From positions 4,774,001 to 4,838,000 of the forward strand of contig NC_004663.1 in assembly GCF_000011065.1 (NCBI RefSeq): a stretch of 64,000 nucleotides of DNA, in the 5' to 3' direction. Shown piece after piece: positions 26,806-38,864 of the stretch. Under the pieces are notes generated by a model. That model saw only the letters and a list, made by a program, of their open reading frames with translations, searched no databases and was not told the DNA's origin. Source of the stretch: Bacteroides thetaiotaomicron VPI-5482 (GTDB taxonomy: Bacteria; Bacteroidota; Bacteroidia; Bacteroidales; Bacteroidaceae). The stretch's first letter is position 1. Every line of letters begins with the position of its first letter. The translations under genes and the position numbers were made by a program.

Positions 26806-26867
26806 TCAAGACCACGTCTTCAGATTCATTTCATAAGAATAGAATAAATCTGAAGACGTGGTCTTGA
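26806..26867. terminator. 21-bp perfect inverted repeat between convergent lpxH-like gene and susG
   Basis: The 21 bases at 26806-26826 (starting TCAAGACCACG) are exactly complementary to 26847-26867, with a 20-nt AT-rich loop. It lies between the convergent ends of the lpxH-like gene (stop 26732) and susG (stop 26873), only 5 bp from the susG stop. There is no flanking U tract, so it may act as a 3' stabiliser of both messages rather than a classical terminator. Confidence 0.75.
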
Positions 26868-26872
26868 TGTAT

Positions 26873-28951
26873 TTAGTTGCCCAACTTGAATACTACAGAG
26901 GCGTATCCTCCCAGTTTCAAGGTGTAACTGTCGCTGTCTGTATTTTGTTGAGTTTCGCCATTCACAAACAATACTTTCTCAATCTTGTCTGTCAGCGGAA
27001 GTTGCATGGCCGTTCCGCCGAAATTATGGATGACAAGCAGTTTCTCGTTGTCCTTGGTCATATACCAGGCGGCAATCGGCTTATAGTCTTTCTCCTGTGA
27101 TTCGTTGTAGACGGAATGTTTGGTCATATTTCCTTCTGCCAGTGCCGGATAGGTGTTGCGCAATCGGGTGAGGGAGAAATATATGTTCAGAAGTGAATGG
27201 GTATCGGCTTGTTGGTCCGCTACCGTTTTCACATTTTTCGAAACGGTGGCATCCGTCTTGTCTGTGTAGTTGGTAGTGTAGCTATCTCCCCATAGCATCG
27301 GGCTGCGCACATATTCGTCTCCGTTATCCTTTGTTCCGTAAAGTCCCAGTTCTTCACCGTAATAGATGTAAGGATGTCCGGCGGAAGTGAGTAAGACGGC
27401 GGCGGCCAGTTTGCATTTGTCGGCGGATTTACCCAACTTGGACGATGTACGGTCTTCGTCATGGTTACTCAGTTTCGTTGCTTCGATGTAATCGCTTCGA
27501 TAGTTGGCGTATTTCTGTTGGTAAGAAAGGATGTCTTTGGCAAAATAACATCCGGTACTATTATTGATTCCCCATTCCAGACGATACCAGAAGGAAAATT
27601 CAAAAAGGGCGGGCAGACCTTTATAATAAGGAGCTACTTTATCGTATTCCGATAACACTTCGCCTATCATATAGAAGTCGTCCGTATGTCCTTTTTGTTT
27701 GTAATAGGCGTTCATATCTTCATAGAACATTTTCAGGAAACGAGGATTTTCTTCGCTGGTCTCACTGTGGTAGATGTGCTTCACGGCGTCGAGGCGGAGG
27801 CCGTCCACACCACGGGCGATCCATCCTTTGGCGGCGTCTGCTATTGCCTGATATGCCGGTGATTCGCCTGCCTGGTCTACAGGGCCGTAGTTAAGGTCGG
27901 CAAACCAGTCGGTGCAGAAATGAGAATGGAAATAGGTGATCTGCTGGCTGTCGAACATGATGTTGGCAGGGTTGCCGGCGTTGGTCAGTTTGAAATCCTT
28001 GTTCAGCGCGAGTTTCTCGGACGAGGAAGAGGCGCCGTATTTTGTTCCGGATGGCCAGAAAGAAGCATTGCTAGTACGGATCAGAAGCCCCCAAGTGGAC
28101 TCAAAGTCGACGGTGAGTTCATAGATGTTGTTTCCTTTGTCATAAAACTTTTTACAGATGTCTTCTCCGTAGTATAAGTATTTGGCGTTGTCGGTACCTG
28201 TGTCTGGATTATCCTCGTCTGCTTTGGTGCCTGTGGAAACGACAAGGATGGGGGAAGGTGCGTTGCTCCAGTCCAGTGTAAATTTCAGCAGTCCTTTCAC
28301 GGCAGCGGTCTCGTCAGAAACCTGAAACCATTCTGCGGCATTGTATCCGGCTGCTCCTTCTTGGGTGATCATGGCGATTTTGCCTGCTGCGATATCTGTT
28401 TTCGGGTCTTCAGAGAAAGAATAATAATTGCGATACGGGCTTTCGGATGATGAACTAGCTTCGGTGAACCACGGGTGGGCAGTGCCGGTGTGGTTCATTA
28501 CGTAGTCCAGATAAATCTTGATGCCTCGGTTGTGGGCTTCTGTAACCAGACGGTCGAAGTCGCTTTCTGTGCCGAGCTGCGGATTGACTTTGGTGTAGTC
28601 TGTGACGTCATATCCGTGATAAGACATACAGGGGTGGATGGGAGAGAGCCAGAGGGCTTTCACGCCTAGTTGGTTGAGATAGTCCAGCTTTTGGGTGACG
28701 CCATTCAGGTCTCCATATCCGTCTCCGTCGCTGTCGGCGAAGGAATAGAGCAGTAATTGGTAGGAGATGTCTGCCCGTTTGGTCTCGTCCCATGTGTCGG
28801 GAGAGGCGGTAAGTGCGGTCCATTGCCCTTCGACGGGCGGTTCGGGTTCCGGAGCAGGGTCGGTGATATTTTTGTCATCGCTGCAAGCGGTCATGAATGC
28901 CATGAGCATTGACAACCACAAAAGAGATAAAAAGTGGAGATGTTTATTCAT
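26873..28951 (-). CDS. susG: SusG, surface neopullulanase/alpha-amylase (GH13 with inserted CBM58)
   Basis: 692-aa outer-surface alpha-amylase that cuts starch into maltooligosaccharides for SusC import. Lipobox MTAC with lipid cysteine C23 and SDD just after, matching surface-lipoprotein export. The GH13 catalytic triad is at the published positions: D388 in GLRLDAVKH (nucleophile), E431 in MIGEVLSEYD (acid/base), D498 in LSNHDEDRT. The B domain is interrupted by a starch-binding CBM58 at about residues 216-335 (LKFTLDWSNAPSPILVV to KYGASSSSEKL). Last gene of susBCDEFG; a 109-bp gap with an imperfect hairpin separates it from susF. Calcium-binding residues are expected from the family. Confidence 0.99.
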   Translation of the reverse strand: MNKHLHFLSLLWLSMLMAFMTACSDDKNITDPAPEPEPPVEGQWTALTASPDTWDETKRADISYQLLLYSFADSDGDGYGDLNGVTQKLDYLNQLGVKALWLSPIHPCMSYHGYDVTDYTKVNPQLGTESDFDRLVTEAHNRGIKIYLDYVMNHTGTAHPWFTEASSSSESPYRNYYSFSEDPKTDIAAGKIAMITQEGAAGYNAAEWFQVSDETAAVKGLLKFTLDWSNAPSPILVVSTGTKADEDNPDTGTDNAKYLYYGEDICKKFYDKGNNIYELTVDFESTWGLLIRTSNASFWPSGTKYGASSSSEKLALNKDFKLTNAGNPANIMFDSQQITYFHSHFCTDWFADLNYGPVDQAGESPAYQAIADAAKGWIARGVDGLRLDAVKHIYHSETSEENPRFLKMFYEDMNAYYKQKGHTDDFYMIGEVLSEYDKVAPYYKGLPALFEFSFWYRLEWGINNSTGCYFAKDILSYQQKYANYRSDYIEATKLSNHDEDRTSSKLGKSADKCKLAAAVLLTSAGHPYIYYGEELGLYGTKDNGDEYVRSPMLWGDSYTTNYTDKTDATVSKNVKTVADQQADTHSLLNIYFSLTRLRNTYPALAEGNMTKHSVYNESQEKDYKPIAAWYMTKDNEKLLVIHNFGGTAMQLPLTDKIEKVLFVNGETQQNTDSDSYTLKLGGYASVVFKLGN

Positions 28952-28999
28952 AATGATGATGTATTAAAGACAATAAGTGTAGTTTCTTAAAAAACAGTA

Positions 29000-29030
29000 G
29001 CCGCCCCGATTTCATTGTATTCGCGACGGC
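29000..29030 (-). terminator. Imperfect hairpin in the susF-susG gap
   Basis: GCCGCCCCGA (29000-29009) and TCGCGACGGC (29021-29030) pair in 8 of 10 positions around an 11-nt loop. It lies 31 bases after the susF stop within the largest gap of the susC-G gene string. It could attenuate transcription into susG or protect the 3' end of the upstream message. Confidence 0.4.
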
Positions 29031-29060
29031 CATTCCCTGTTTCCTTGATTTCTTGTAGTA

Positions 29061-30518
29061 TTATTCGATACGGCCTGTTCCGTTGCCGAAGTTCAGATAA
29101 ACCTTTTGTCCGGTTTTACCTTGTACCGCAGCTTGGTCACCGCCGTTGCCCCGATAAGCTATTTGTCCGTCGAAGATGATAAACTCTGTTTTCCACCAGT
29201 CGCCGGCAGAGACAGCTTTCGGATTTACGCAGATTCGTACTGCGCCATCTTTCAGGAATGCCGGAGAAACAAATTCACCATCAGCCGTTCCGGGCACGGT
29301 AAATAAGTCCTGTTCTACCAGTTGCGCATCCCAACCGTTGTATGAGGTATCGCCCATCAGATATACATTCGGCTTTTCAAATTCTATCACTTTATCATCA
29401 CCGATAACGGAGACGTATACTAAGTACCAGCCGGCTATACCGACTTTCAAATTGCCGCCCTCGTCCGATAATCCGGCAAGGTCTTTGGATTCCTGTGAGA
29501 TAGCATCTACAAAACCGAAGTCATTGCCCCAGTTGGCTTGCGGTGCAAATTTCACCTGATCGTTAGCAGCGAAATAGAAGATTCCCCAGAAAGTTCCTTT
29601 CGTTCCGTTGACCGGAACAAGTGCTTTCCAAGCATTCGGATCACCGGCAGGAGTTCCCCAGTTGTATGCGCTGCCAGTCATGTAAAGTTCGGTGGGCGCA
29701 CTGTTGTCTTTCACTGTAAAACGGTAGTTGAAGGCATCGAACGAGATTTTGATTTTACCGTCCAGTGCTGTATTAATGGCTCCTGCATTCGTCCAGCTAA
29801 CAAAATTATCACCGGAGTCATCACCATCTACACTACTTCCCAAGGCTTTGGTCCAGTCTATGTCGTTTCCGTTAATAGCTGAAGCCGGGAAAATCTTGAA
29901 GTTCGAAGTACTTTCTATTTCTGCTTCCAGTATATACAGGTTTTCATCGAGAGCGTCCTTCTTCATCTGTTGGGCACTGTTACCGTCCCAGCCTGTGAAA
30001 TCACCGACTATATAATAGCCGTCGGGATCAACAGCCGGAGTTGTGGCAGGCTGCAAGGTGATGCTTACTTCATTTCCCACCAGTTGAATACCTTCACCGG
30101 AAGGAGTTACGGCAGAAGCATTGATAGAGATTTTCAATTCACGTACCACGCTTGCACGGCTTTTGTAGGCTTCCTGCGTCACACTGTCCAGTTGTGCCAA
30201 GGCTACTTTAAAGACATGGTCTTCCGTCATGGAAAATGGAATGGTGTGATTCTCATTCAGTGTCAAAGAGTTGACAGCGATCTTACTGCCTTCTTCGGCT
30301 GTGGTCGAGCTTAACTTTGCGATTTCTACGGAATCGGCTGTGGCCGCGTCCATGACGATGCTGGCGTCCTTGCCTGCTGTGAAAGTTGCAGTCAACTGTC
30401 CCGCCGACTCTTCCTGGGGATTGGACTGGGGATCAGCCCAGTCCTTGAAATCTTCATTACAGGCAGAAAATCCGATTGCTGCCAGAAACATCCCTGTGTA
30501 TATTAAATGTTTTTTCAT
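29061..30518 (-). CDS. susF: SusF, surface starch-binding lipoprotein
   Basis: 485-aa non-catalytic lipoprotein with lipobox GFSAC (C20) followed by NED. After an N-terminal immunoglobulin-like domain there are three tandem starch-binding domains, visible as repeated blocks: YYIVGDFTGWDGNSAQQM, LYMTGSAYNWGTPAGDPNAW, and VYLMGDTSYNGWDAQLVEQDLFTVPGTADGEFVSPAFLKDGAVRICVN. The last block is strongly similar to the C-terminal domain of SusE. It binds starch at the cell surface and helps hold the substrate near SusG and SusC/D. Ends 109 bp before susG; starts 25 bp after susE. Confidence 0.98.
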   Translation of the reverse strand: MKKHLIYTGMFLAAIGFSACNEDFKDWADPQSNPQEESAGQLTATFTAGKDASIVMDAATADSVEIAKLSSTTAEEGSKIAVNSLTLNENHTIPFSMTEDHVFKVALAQLDSVTQEAYKSRASVVRELKISINASAVTPSGEGIQLVGNEVSITLQPATTPAVDPDGYYIVGDFTGWDGNSAQQMKKDALDENLYILEAEIESTSNFKIFPASAINGNDIDWTKALGSSVDGDDSGDNFVSWTNAGAINTALDGKIKISFDAFNYRFTVKDNSAPTELYMTGSAYNWGTPAGDPNAWKALVPVNGTKGTFWGIFYFAANDQVKFAPQANWGNDFGFVDAISQESKDLAGLSDEGGNLKVGIAGWYLVYVSVIGDDKVIEFEKPNVYLMGDTSYNGWDAQLVEQDLFTVPGTADGEFVSPAFLKDGAVRICVNPKAVSAGDWWKTEFIIFDGQIAYRGNGGDQAAVQGKTGQKVYLNFGNGTGRIE

Positions 30519-30543
30519 GATGAATCGTTCTTTTTAAAGTTAA

Positions 30544-31707
30544 TTACTTCTTTTCTCCTGTACCTGCCGTGAAGTTCAGATGGATCACATTGCCGGCTGA
30601 ACCCTGTATGGAATAACCGTCTCCCTTTTCTGTCCAACTGTCAATAAGGTTGAAATCACGATAGAAGATTTCACCGTCATGGAGTGTAAACTCAGTTCTC
30701 CACCAGTCGAGGTCTGTCTTGAAGCACATACGGACTTCTCCGCTTGCAGTCATGGCAGGAGATACGAAGTTACCGTCTTTGGTGGCGGGAACCGTAAACT
30801 TCCATTCGTCGTTGAATGCCCATGAACCGCCGGTTGTGTTACCGAACAAATACACTTCAGCTGGGTAGAAAGTAATGGTAAACTGATAATCATCCCCTTT
30901 GACAGCCGCTTTGACGTAGAAGAGATACCATCCGGCGTTTTCTACGACGAAGTTGTCACTGCCGCTGACTCCTGCTCCGGCTTTGTCGGTAACCGTCACG
31001 CGGTTGTCGTTAATACCGATATACTCGTTTTCCTTTGTTCCGAACTTGAACTCGGAGTTGGCATCGAAGTAAATCATTGAATAGAACTGACCGTCCATAC
31101 CGTAGACACCTGCCATCGGTTTCCATACTTTCCAGTCGGTATCCAGCATAGAACCTACAATGAACATTGTCTTGGGAGGTGTCAATGAGCTGGTGCTCTT
31201 GGAAATCAGAACGTTGGGTAACTCAATCACATTGGAAAAACATACTCCTTTTCCACTGCTTGTGATGTTGGCCTTCAGGCGGATATATACAGCTACCGGT
31301 TCGGTAGGGAGTTCTGCCTGCTCTCCGTTCACGGCCGTCCACAAGTCGAGAAGCGCATTGTTGAGTTCGGAAGCATCCACATTGATCTTTGCTGTCGGGG
31401 AGGTGCTTTCCAACACTGTATAGTTGGCTTTGCTCTCATCTGTCGCTTCTATGAAATCCTGTTCAAATGAGGCTTGTACCGTGTAGGTGGTAGCTGCCGG
31501 AAAACCGTAGTCCGGTTGCGAACAAGTGAGTTCTACAGTTTGGGCATTCTTCAGGTCATATACATTGTTGGCTGCATACGCGGGCGTATTGAGCGTGAAT
31601 GTATCGGGTTCGTTCAGGATCGGATTGCTGTCATTGTCTGTTTCGCAGGCCGTAAATAGAGGCAGTGCGAAGGTGACAGCGAGTAATATGTTGGATATTT
31701 TTTTCAT
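30544..31707 (-). CDS. susE: SusE, surface starch-binding lipoprotein
   Basis: 387-aa lipoprotein, lipobox LFTAC (C21) followed by ETDND. It has an N-terminal immunoglobulin-like SusE domain (FTLNTPAYAANNVYDLKNAQTVELTCSQPDYGFP) and two starch-binding domains, one beginning MFIVGSMLDTDWKVWKPM and the other VYLFGNTTGGSWAFNDEWKFTVPATKDGNFVSPA. The last domain is paralogous to that of SusF. Not required for growth on starch but contributes to surface binding, from published work on the family. Positioned 34 bp after susD and 25 bp before susF. Confidence 0.98.
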   Translation of the reverse strand: MKKISNILLAVTFALPLFTACETDNDSNPILNEPDTFTLNTPAYAANNVYDLKNAQTVELTCSQPDYGFPAATTYTVQASFEQDFIEATDESKANYTVLESTSPTAKINVDASELNNALLDLWTAVNGEQAELPTEPVAVYIRLKANITSSGKGVCFSNVIELPNVLISKSTSSLTPPKTMFIVGSMLDTDWKVWKPMAGVYGMDGQFYSMIYFDANSEFKFGTKENEYIGINDNRVTVTDKAGAGVSGSDNFVVENAGWYLFYVKAAVKGDDYQFTITFYPAEVYLFGNTTGGSWAFNDEWKFTVPATKDGNFVSPAMTASGEVRMCFKTDLDWWRTEFTLHDGEIFYRDFNLIDSWTEKGDGYSIQGSAGNVIHLNFTAGTGEKK

Positions 31708-31741
31708 AATGGCATTCTTTTATATAAGGATGAACTCTTGG

Positions 31742-33397
31742 TTATTTATAGCCTTCATTTTGTGACATATTCCTGTTATTGTTTATATCCGATACAGGGA
31801 TAGGATATTTGTTGTAGTATGAAGCGACAGATGTTCCGTTCATTGCTCCACCTTTCCAGTCCCAAAGATATTTATTGGTTGTGAACATACCGAAACGAAC
31901 CAAGTCTGAACGACGGCGACCTTCCAGATAGAATTCACGTGCCCATTCGTCGATAAGTTCCTGTTCGGTTACGGTCTGTACCTTTCTTGTACAGTTGGCG
32001 CGTTTGCGAAGTTCATTGATGTCTCCTGTGGCGTCTCCTCCCTGACGGAAAATGGCTTCCGCACGTGTCAGGTATGCTTCTGCCAAACGGAACAAAGGAA
32101 TATCTGTGTCAGGATAAGTAGCATGGCTGACGGGTTTTCCGTCAGAGCGGTAATTCTGCCATTTTACAATCGACAAGCCATCGGTGAATCCGCTGATCGC
32201 ATCTGTCTGAATTTTGCGTCTGCCGCCTCCTACACCAGAGTATAGCAAGGCACGGTCGTCACCGGCAGCTTTGATCATGTCTTCTGTTCTGATGCCGTGT
32301 TCTGCATCGAAAGCATCGATCTGCTCATCTGTATCTAAGCCTTTGGTCGGAATTTCAACATCGGCGGGCAGCATCGGCACATCTTCGAGATTGGAGAAGA
32401 ACTTTTGTACCATTGCTGCACGGGCAAAGATACAGGACCAACCGTTCGTTGTTCCCATACGGGGCATACCGGCTACACGAGTACCACAAACCAGATAAGT
32501 TGAACCGCCATAGTTACGTGTCTTCACTCCATCCTGACGGATAGGCAGAATGATTTCCTGCATGGCATTTTCATTCTCGTCGTTATCGGCCATAAACAGT
32601 TCGCTGTAATTTGTACATAGCTTATATGCTGAGCCAATCACTTTGCTGGCATATTCTTCCGCTTTTGCATAATCGGTTTGTCCGGTGTATACGCCTGCGT
32701 TCAGGTACAAACGTGCGCGGAGCAACCAGTTGGCGGCTTTGTCTGCACGTCCGAAGGGAGCCTGGCGAGGCTCATACATATCAGCTTCAATTTCGTTCAG
32801 TTCATTCTGAATGTAGGTATAGAGTTCCGTCCCCTTCTTCTCGACAGGCAAGTCATTGCTAAAGTGTTCCTTAAACGGAGCTTTACCGAACAAGTCGAGG
32901 AAGTACCAATAATGGAGGGCACGCAGGAAACGTATTTCCGCACGTTGGCGCAGTGTTTCTGCATCTGTCATGCCTTCGGTCTGGTCGAGGAAGAAGTTAT
33001 ATTGTGTGATGTCATATCCCAAACGGACGTAAACCCACTCTGTGCGCTGGCTGGAAGGACTCCAGCTAATGCTTGTAAGCTGGGGGATGTCCTGATTCTC
33101 CTGCCATGCCCAAAGACATTCGTCGGTAGGCAGTTCGTTGCAGTTGAAAGTGGTACGATAGAAACCGGATTCGCCTTCGTCCTGTCCGTCGAGGTCAGGA
33201 GAGCCGTCGATACCCTTTTGTCCGGTTACACCCAACATGGCATATCCTTTCACAAATACTCCCTGCTGGTCGAAACTACCTCCTGTCTGAGGGTCGATGG
33301 GACTAATATCCAGATCGTTGATACATGAAGTTACTCCCGAAGAGAGAACTGCGATCAGTGCGGCTGAAAATAGCTGTTTGATATATTTTGTTTTCAT
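31742..33397 (-). CDS. susD: SusD, starch-binding partner of SusC
   Basis: 551-aa surface lipoprotein that captures the helical form of maltooligosaccharides and acts as the lid of the SusC transporter. Signal peptide with lipobox GVTSC (C25) followed by INDLDISP. TPR-like helices (WLLRARLYLNAGVYTGQTDYAKAEEYASKVI) and the C-terminal SusD signature (FRLAEAYLTRAEAIFRQGG; ELRKRANC; WAREFYLEGRRRSDLVRFG; YPIPVSDINNNRNMSQNEGY) are present. Length equals that of the published protein. Starts 21 bp after susC. Confidence 0.99.
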   Translation of the reverse strand: MKTKYIKQLFSAALIAVLSSGVTSCINDLDISPIDPQTGGSFDQQGVFVKGYAMLGVTGQKGIDGSPDLDGQDEGESGFYRTTFNCNELPTDECLWAWQENQDIPQLTSISWSPSSQRTEWVYVRLGYDITQYNFFLDQTEGMTDAETLRQRAEIRFLRALHYWYFLDLFGKAPFKEHFSNDLPVEKKGTELYTYIQNELNEIEADMYEPRQAPFGRADKAANWLLRARLYLNAGVYTGQTDYAKAEEYASKVIGSAYKLCTNYSELFMADNDENENAMQEIILPIRQDGVKTRNYGGSTYLVCGTRVAGMPRMGTTNGWSCIFARAAMVQKFFSNLEDVPMLPADVEIPTKGLDTDEQIDAFDAEHGIRTEDMIKAAGDDRALLYSGVGGGRRKIQTDAISGFTDGLSIVKWQNYRSDGKPVSHATYPDTDIPLFRLAEAYLTRAEAIFRQGGDATGDINELRKRANCTRKVQTVTEQELIDEWAREFYLEGRRRSDLVRFGMFTTNKYLWDWKGGAMNGTSVASYYNKYPIPVSDINNNRNMSQNEGYK

Positions 33398-33418
33398 GAT
33401 AAATTGATTTAATGAATG

Positions 33419-36400
33419 TTAGAATTGCAGACTTAAACCTAATAAGAAAGTCATAGCTCTGGGATATGGATTGGCGTCGATACCGCTTTTTACTTCCGGA
33501 TCAAGGCCTTTGTATTTACTGATAATGAACGGATTCTGTACTGTAGCATATACACGCCCGCCAACACCTTTGTAGGTTTGAGTCTTCCACAGATTCTGGA
33601 AAGAATAACCTAACGTGATGTTATCACAACGTAAGAATGATGCGTTATGTATAAAATAGTCGCTCATGTAATCACCTTGTCCGCTGAGACCGAGTGCGAC
33701 GGCTTCGGCACTGGTGTTGCTATATGCATTATTGGAGAACAGTCCCGAAGTGCTGACGTTGGCTTTGTTGCTCAGGAAGTCATAGTACACGTAGTTATTC
33801 AGACTGGCACGTAAGGAGAAGCTGAAGTCAAAGTTCTTATACTGCATTTTGGAGGTCAGTCCCATCAAAACATCGCCTGCCGGTTTTTTGTAGATATATT
33901 TGTCTCCGCTGTCTATTGTTCCGTTTCCGTTACGGTCAACAAACATATTTTCAATAGGTTTGCCATTTTCGTCGTATACCTGCTGGTAAACGTAGAAAGA
34001 GTTGGCTGCGTAACCTACTTTATGCGCCTGTACCTTGGTATTGTTACCTCTGGAAATCTTATCGCCTGCTTCTACGTAATAATCGCTGTCGTCGCCACCT
34101 GTCAACTTGGTGATTTCATTGTGGTTCCATGTAATGTTATAGCTGAGGTCCCAGGTGAAGTCCTTAGTCACAATTGGTTTGGCGTTGATGGAAAATTCCA
34201 TACCGTAGTTTTCCAGTGAACCGATATTCTGTGTCATCTGGGCATTGAAGTTAGTTCCTACGGGGATCTTAACGCTGTTCAGCAGGTCATCCGTTTTACG
34301 GAAGTATCCGTCGATACCGCCTGTGATTCTTCCATTCAGGAATCCGAAGTCCAGTCCGGCATTCCATGTGGTCGTTTTTTCCCATTTCAGATTTTCATTG
34401 AAAGCCTTCGGGCGGGAAGTAGAGTAATAGGTATCGCCAAAAGGATACTGGGCATACTCGTTATTGACTACATACAGAGGAAGATAAGCAAAATCATCAC
34501 CTATGTTTTGCTGACCGGTAATACCCCAGCCTAAACGCAATTTCAGATCAGACAGGACATTTACATCTTTCAGGAAGTTTTCTTCTTTAATCTTCCATCC
34601 CAGTGCCAATGACGGGAATGTACCCCAGCGGTTGTCTTTGGAGAAACGTGACGAGCCATCCCAACGCATGGTAAAGGTAAACAAGTAACGGTTCAGCAGG
34701 GAGTAATTCAGACGGCCGAAGTAAGAGACCAGTGTATTTCTGGTTGCATAAGCTGTCTGTTCGCGCAATTTGGCGTCATGGGGTTCTTGCGTATAGGAAT
34801 CCCAGCCCTGGCCTTCTTCAAATCCGTTGCGATGGAAGTGTTGTTCTTCACCACCGACCATGATGTCAAAGTCGTTTGCACCCAAAGACTTGATATACTG
34901 TACGTATATGTTGTACGAAAGGTTGTATTTATATTGGGTAACGTCGCCATTCCAACCATAGTAATTATTGCCGAATGAGTATGGAGAAACAATCGTAGTC
35001 TGTGTACCTTCCGCATATTCGCCACCTATGCTTGCGTGCAGACGGAGGTCAGGCAGGAAATGGAATTTATAGTCAACGTCTACATTTCCAACAAAGTCGT
35101 TGCTGTTCGCCTTGTCATTTTTGAGTTCCAGTGCAGCCAGCGGATTTTGGGGAGAGTTCGGATTGGACGTGTATTTCCAGTCCGGATTGCTGAAACCTGT
35201 GGTAGAATTTATATTCTGCCAGTAGCCGCCTGTAAACTGGTAAGGGTCTTCGTTAGAATAAACCGGACGGGTAGGGTCGATAGCCAATGCCCCGCCAATA
35301 GCGGCACCTGTGTCGGCATAGCGGTTTTTACCGTTCATGAATTTGGCATTAATGTTGAACTTCAGATGATCTTCAAAGAAGGAAGGAGCCAGGTTCACGG
35401 AAGCAGTGAAGCGTCGGAAGTTGGATGTTTTCACAATACCATTGTCGTCTGTATAACCTAAAGATACACGGTAAGGCAGGTTCTTGAATCCTCCGTTGAT
35501 AGAAACATGATGGTCGGTGCTGACAGCAGTACGGAATATCTGATCCTGCCAGTCTGTATTGGCGGTTCCTAAATCTGCCGGTAATTTGTCACCCCATAAC
35601 TGATTGGCGTAAGCGCGATATTCATCTCCGCTCAATACATCATAGCGCTTTTGAGTTTTGGAGAAGGATACAGAACCGTTATAGCTTACGCTGGGAGCTT
35701 GTCCGTTCTTTCCTTTCTTGGTGGTGATAATAATAACACCGTTGGATGCACGCGAACCGTAAATGGCAGTTGCAGAGGCATCTTTCAGTACAGTAAGGGT
35801 TTCGATATCCGCAGGGTTGACCATTGACAAACCGTTTGCCATCCCTTTGATACCTTCATTGTCAATAGCCAGACCGTCAATAACGATCAGCGGGTCATTG
35901 CTTGCATTCAATGAAGAACCGCCACGAATACGGATTTGAGCGCCACCACCCGGTGTACCGTCATTGGAGATCACGCTGACACCGGCTATTTTACCGGATA
36001 ACATATCCTGAGCATTCGTCGTAATACCTTTACTTAGTTCATCGGGCTTGATAGCCATTACCGAACCGGTCATATCGTTCTTTTTCACCTGACCGTAACC
36101 GATGACTACTACTTCGTCCAGTATTTCCGTATCGTCTTTCAGTATTACATTCATTTGTGCGGCGACGGGAAGTTCCTGTGGCTGGTATCCGATGAATGAA
36201 ACAACAATTATGTCACCTTGCTTGGCAGACAACTGGAAGTTGCCGTCGAAATCGGTAATCGTTCCGGTGGTAGTGCCTTTCACCACAACATTGGCACCGA
36301 TAACCGGTTCACCCGTTGTGTCTTTCACTATTCCTTTGACAGTAATTTGCTGAGCAAATGCGTCAATGGACAAGAATATTCCAGCTATAAGCATAAGCAG

Positions 36401-36430
36401 GACCTTGAACATAAAGTTTCCTTTTTTCAT
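33419..36430 (-). CDS. susC: SusC, TonB-dependent starch oligosaccharide transporter
   Basis: 1003-aa outer-membrane transporter for maltooligosaccharides. Start placed at ATG 36430 (MKKGNFMFKVLLMLIAGIFLSIDAFAQ), which gives a proper signal peptide; the frame is open 39 bp further upstream without one. Carboxypeptidase-regulatory-like domain (ITVKGIVKDTTGEPVIGANVVVKG), TonB-box region DEVVVIGYGQVKKND, plug (DMLSGKIAGVSVISNDGTPGGGAQIRIRGGSSL; ATAIYGSRASNGVIIITTKKGK), then the barrel ending in FLLGLSLQF. Partner of SusD. A 154-bp leader separates it from susB, with a small hairpin possible (AGTG/CACT); the published operon is transcribed from the susB promoter. Confidence 0.99.
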   Translation of the reverse strand: MKKGNFMFKVLLMLIAGIFLSIDAFAQQITVKGIVKDTTGEPVIGANVVVKGTTTGTITDFDGNFQLSAKQGDIIVVSFIGYQPQELPVAAQMNVILKDDTEILDEVVVIGYGQVKKNDMTGSVMAIKPDELSKGITTNAQDMLSGKIAGVSVISNDGTPGGGAQIRIRGGSSLNASNDPLIVIDGLAIDNEGIKGMANGLSMVNPADIETLTVLKDASATAIYGSRASNGVIIITTKKGKNGQAPSVSYNGSVSFSKTQKRYDVLSGDEYRAYANQLWGDKLPADLGTANTDWQDQIFRTAVSTDHHVSINGGFKNLPYRVSLGYTDDNGIVKTSNFRRFTASVNLAPSFFEDHLKFNINAKFMNGKNRYADTGAAIGGALAIDPTRPVYSNEDPYQFTGGYWQNINSTTGFSNPDWKYTSNPNSPQNPLAALELKNDKANSNDFVGNVDVDYKFHFLPDLRLHASIGGEYAEGTQTTIVSPYSFGNNYYGWNGDVTQYKYNLSYNIYVQYIKSLGANDFDIMVGGEEQHFHRNGFEEGQGWDSYTQEPHDAKLREQTAYATRNTLVSYFGRLNYSLLNRYLFTFTMRWDGSSRFSKDNRWGTFPSLALGWKIKEENFLKDVNVLSDLKLRLGWGITGQQNIGDDFAYLPLYVVNNEYAQYPFGDTYYSTSRPKAFNENLKWEKTTTWNAGLDFGFLNGRITGGIDGYFRKTDDLLNSVKIPVGTNFNAQMTQNIGSLENYGMEFSINAKPIVTKDFTWDLSYNITWNHNEITKLTGGDDSDYYVEAGDKISRGNNTKVQAHKVGYAANSFYVYQQVYDENGKPIENMFVDRNGNGTIDSGDKYIYKKPAGDVLMGLTSKMQYKNFDFSFSLRASLNNYVYYDFLSNKANVSTSGLFSNNAYSNTSAEAVALGLSGQGDYMSDYFIHNASFLRCDNITLGYSFQNLWKTQTYKGVGGRVYATVQNPFIISKYKGLDPEVKSGIDANPYPRAMTFLLGLSLQF

Positions 36431-36584
36431 GTTTTTGTCTTTAAAGTTAATTGTAATTTCTCTTATCATTCTCTCTTAAAAATACCTATTGAAAACCTTC
36501 TCTTCGTCATTGTTCTTAGTGCTCGAAAACACTCTCTTTTTTACCAAAATGTATATTCTCTATCTTTGTTATTTCTTTTCCTTA

Positions 36585-38819
<2,235 letters not shown>

Positions 38820-38864
38820 TTATAAGCTAACTAATATTTTTACTCCGCTCTGTTCCGGATATTG

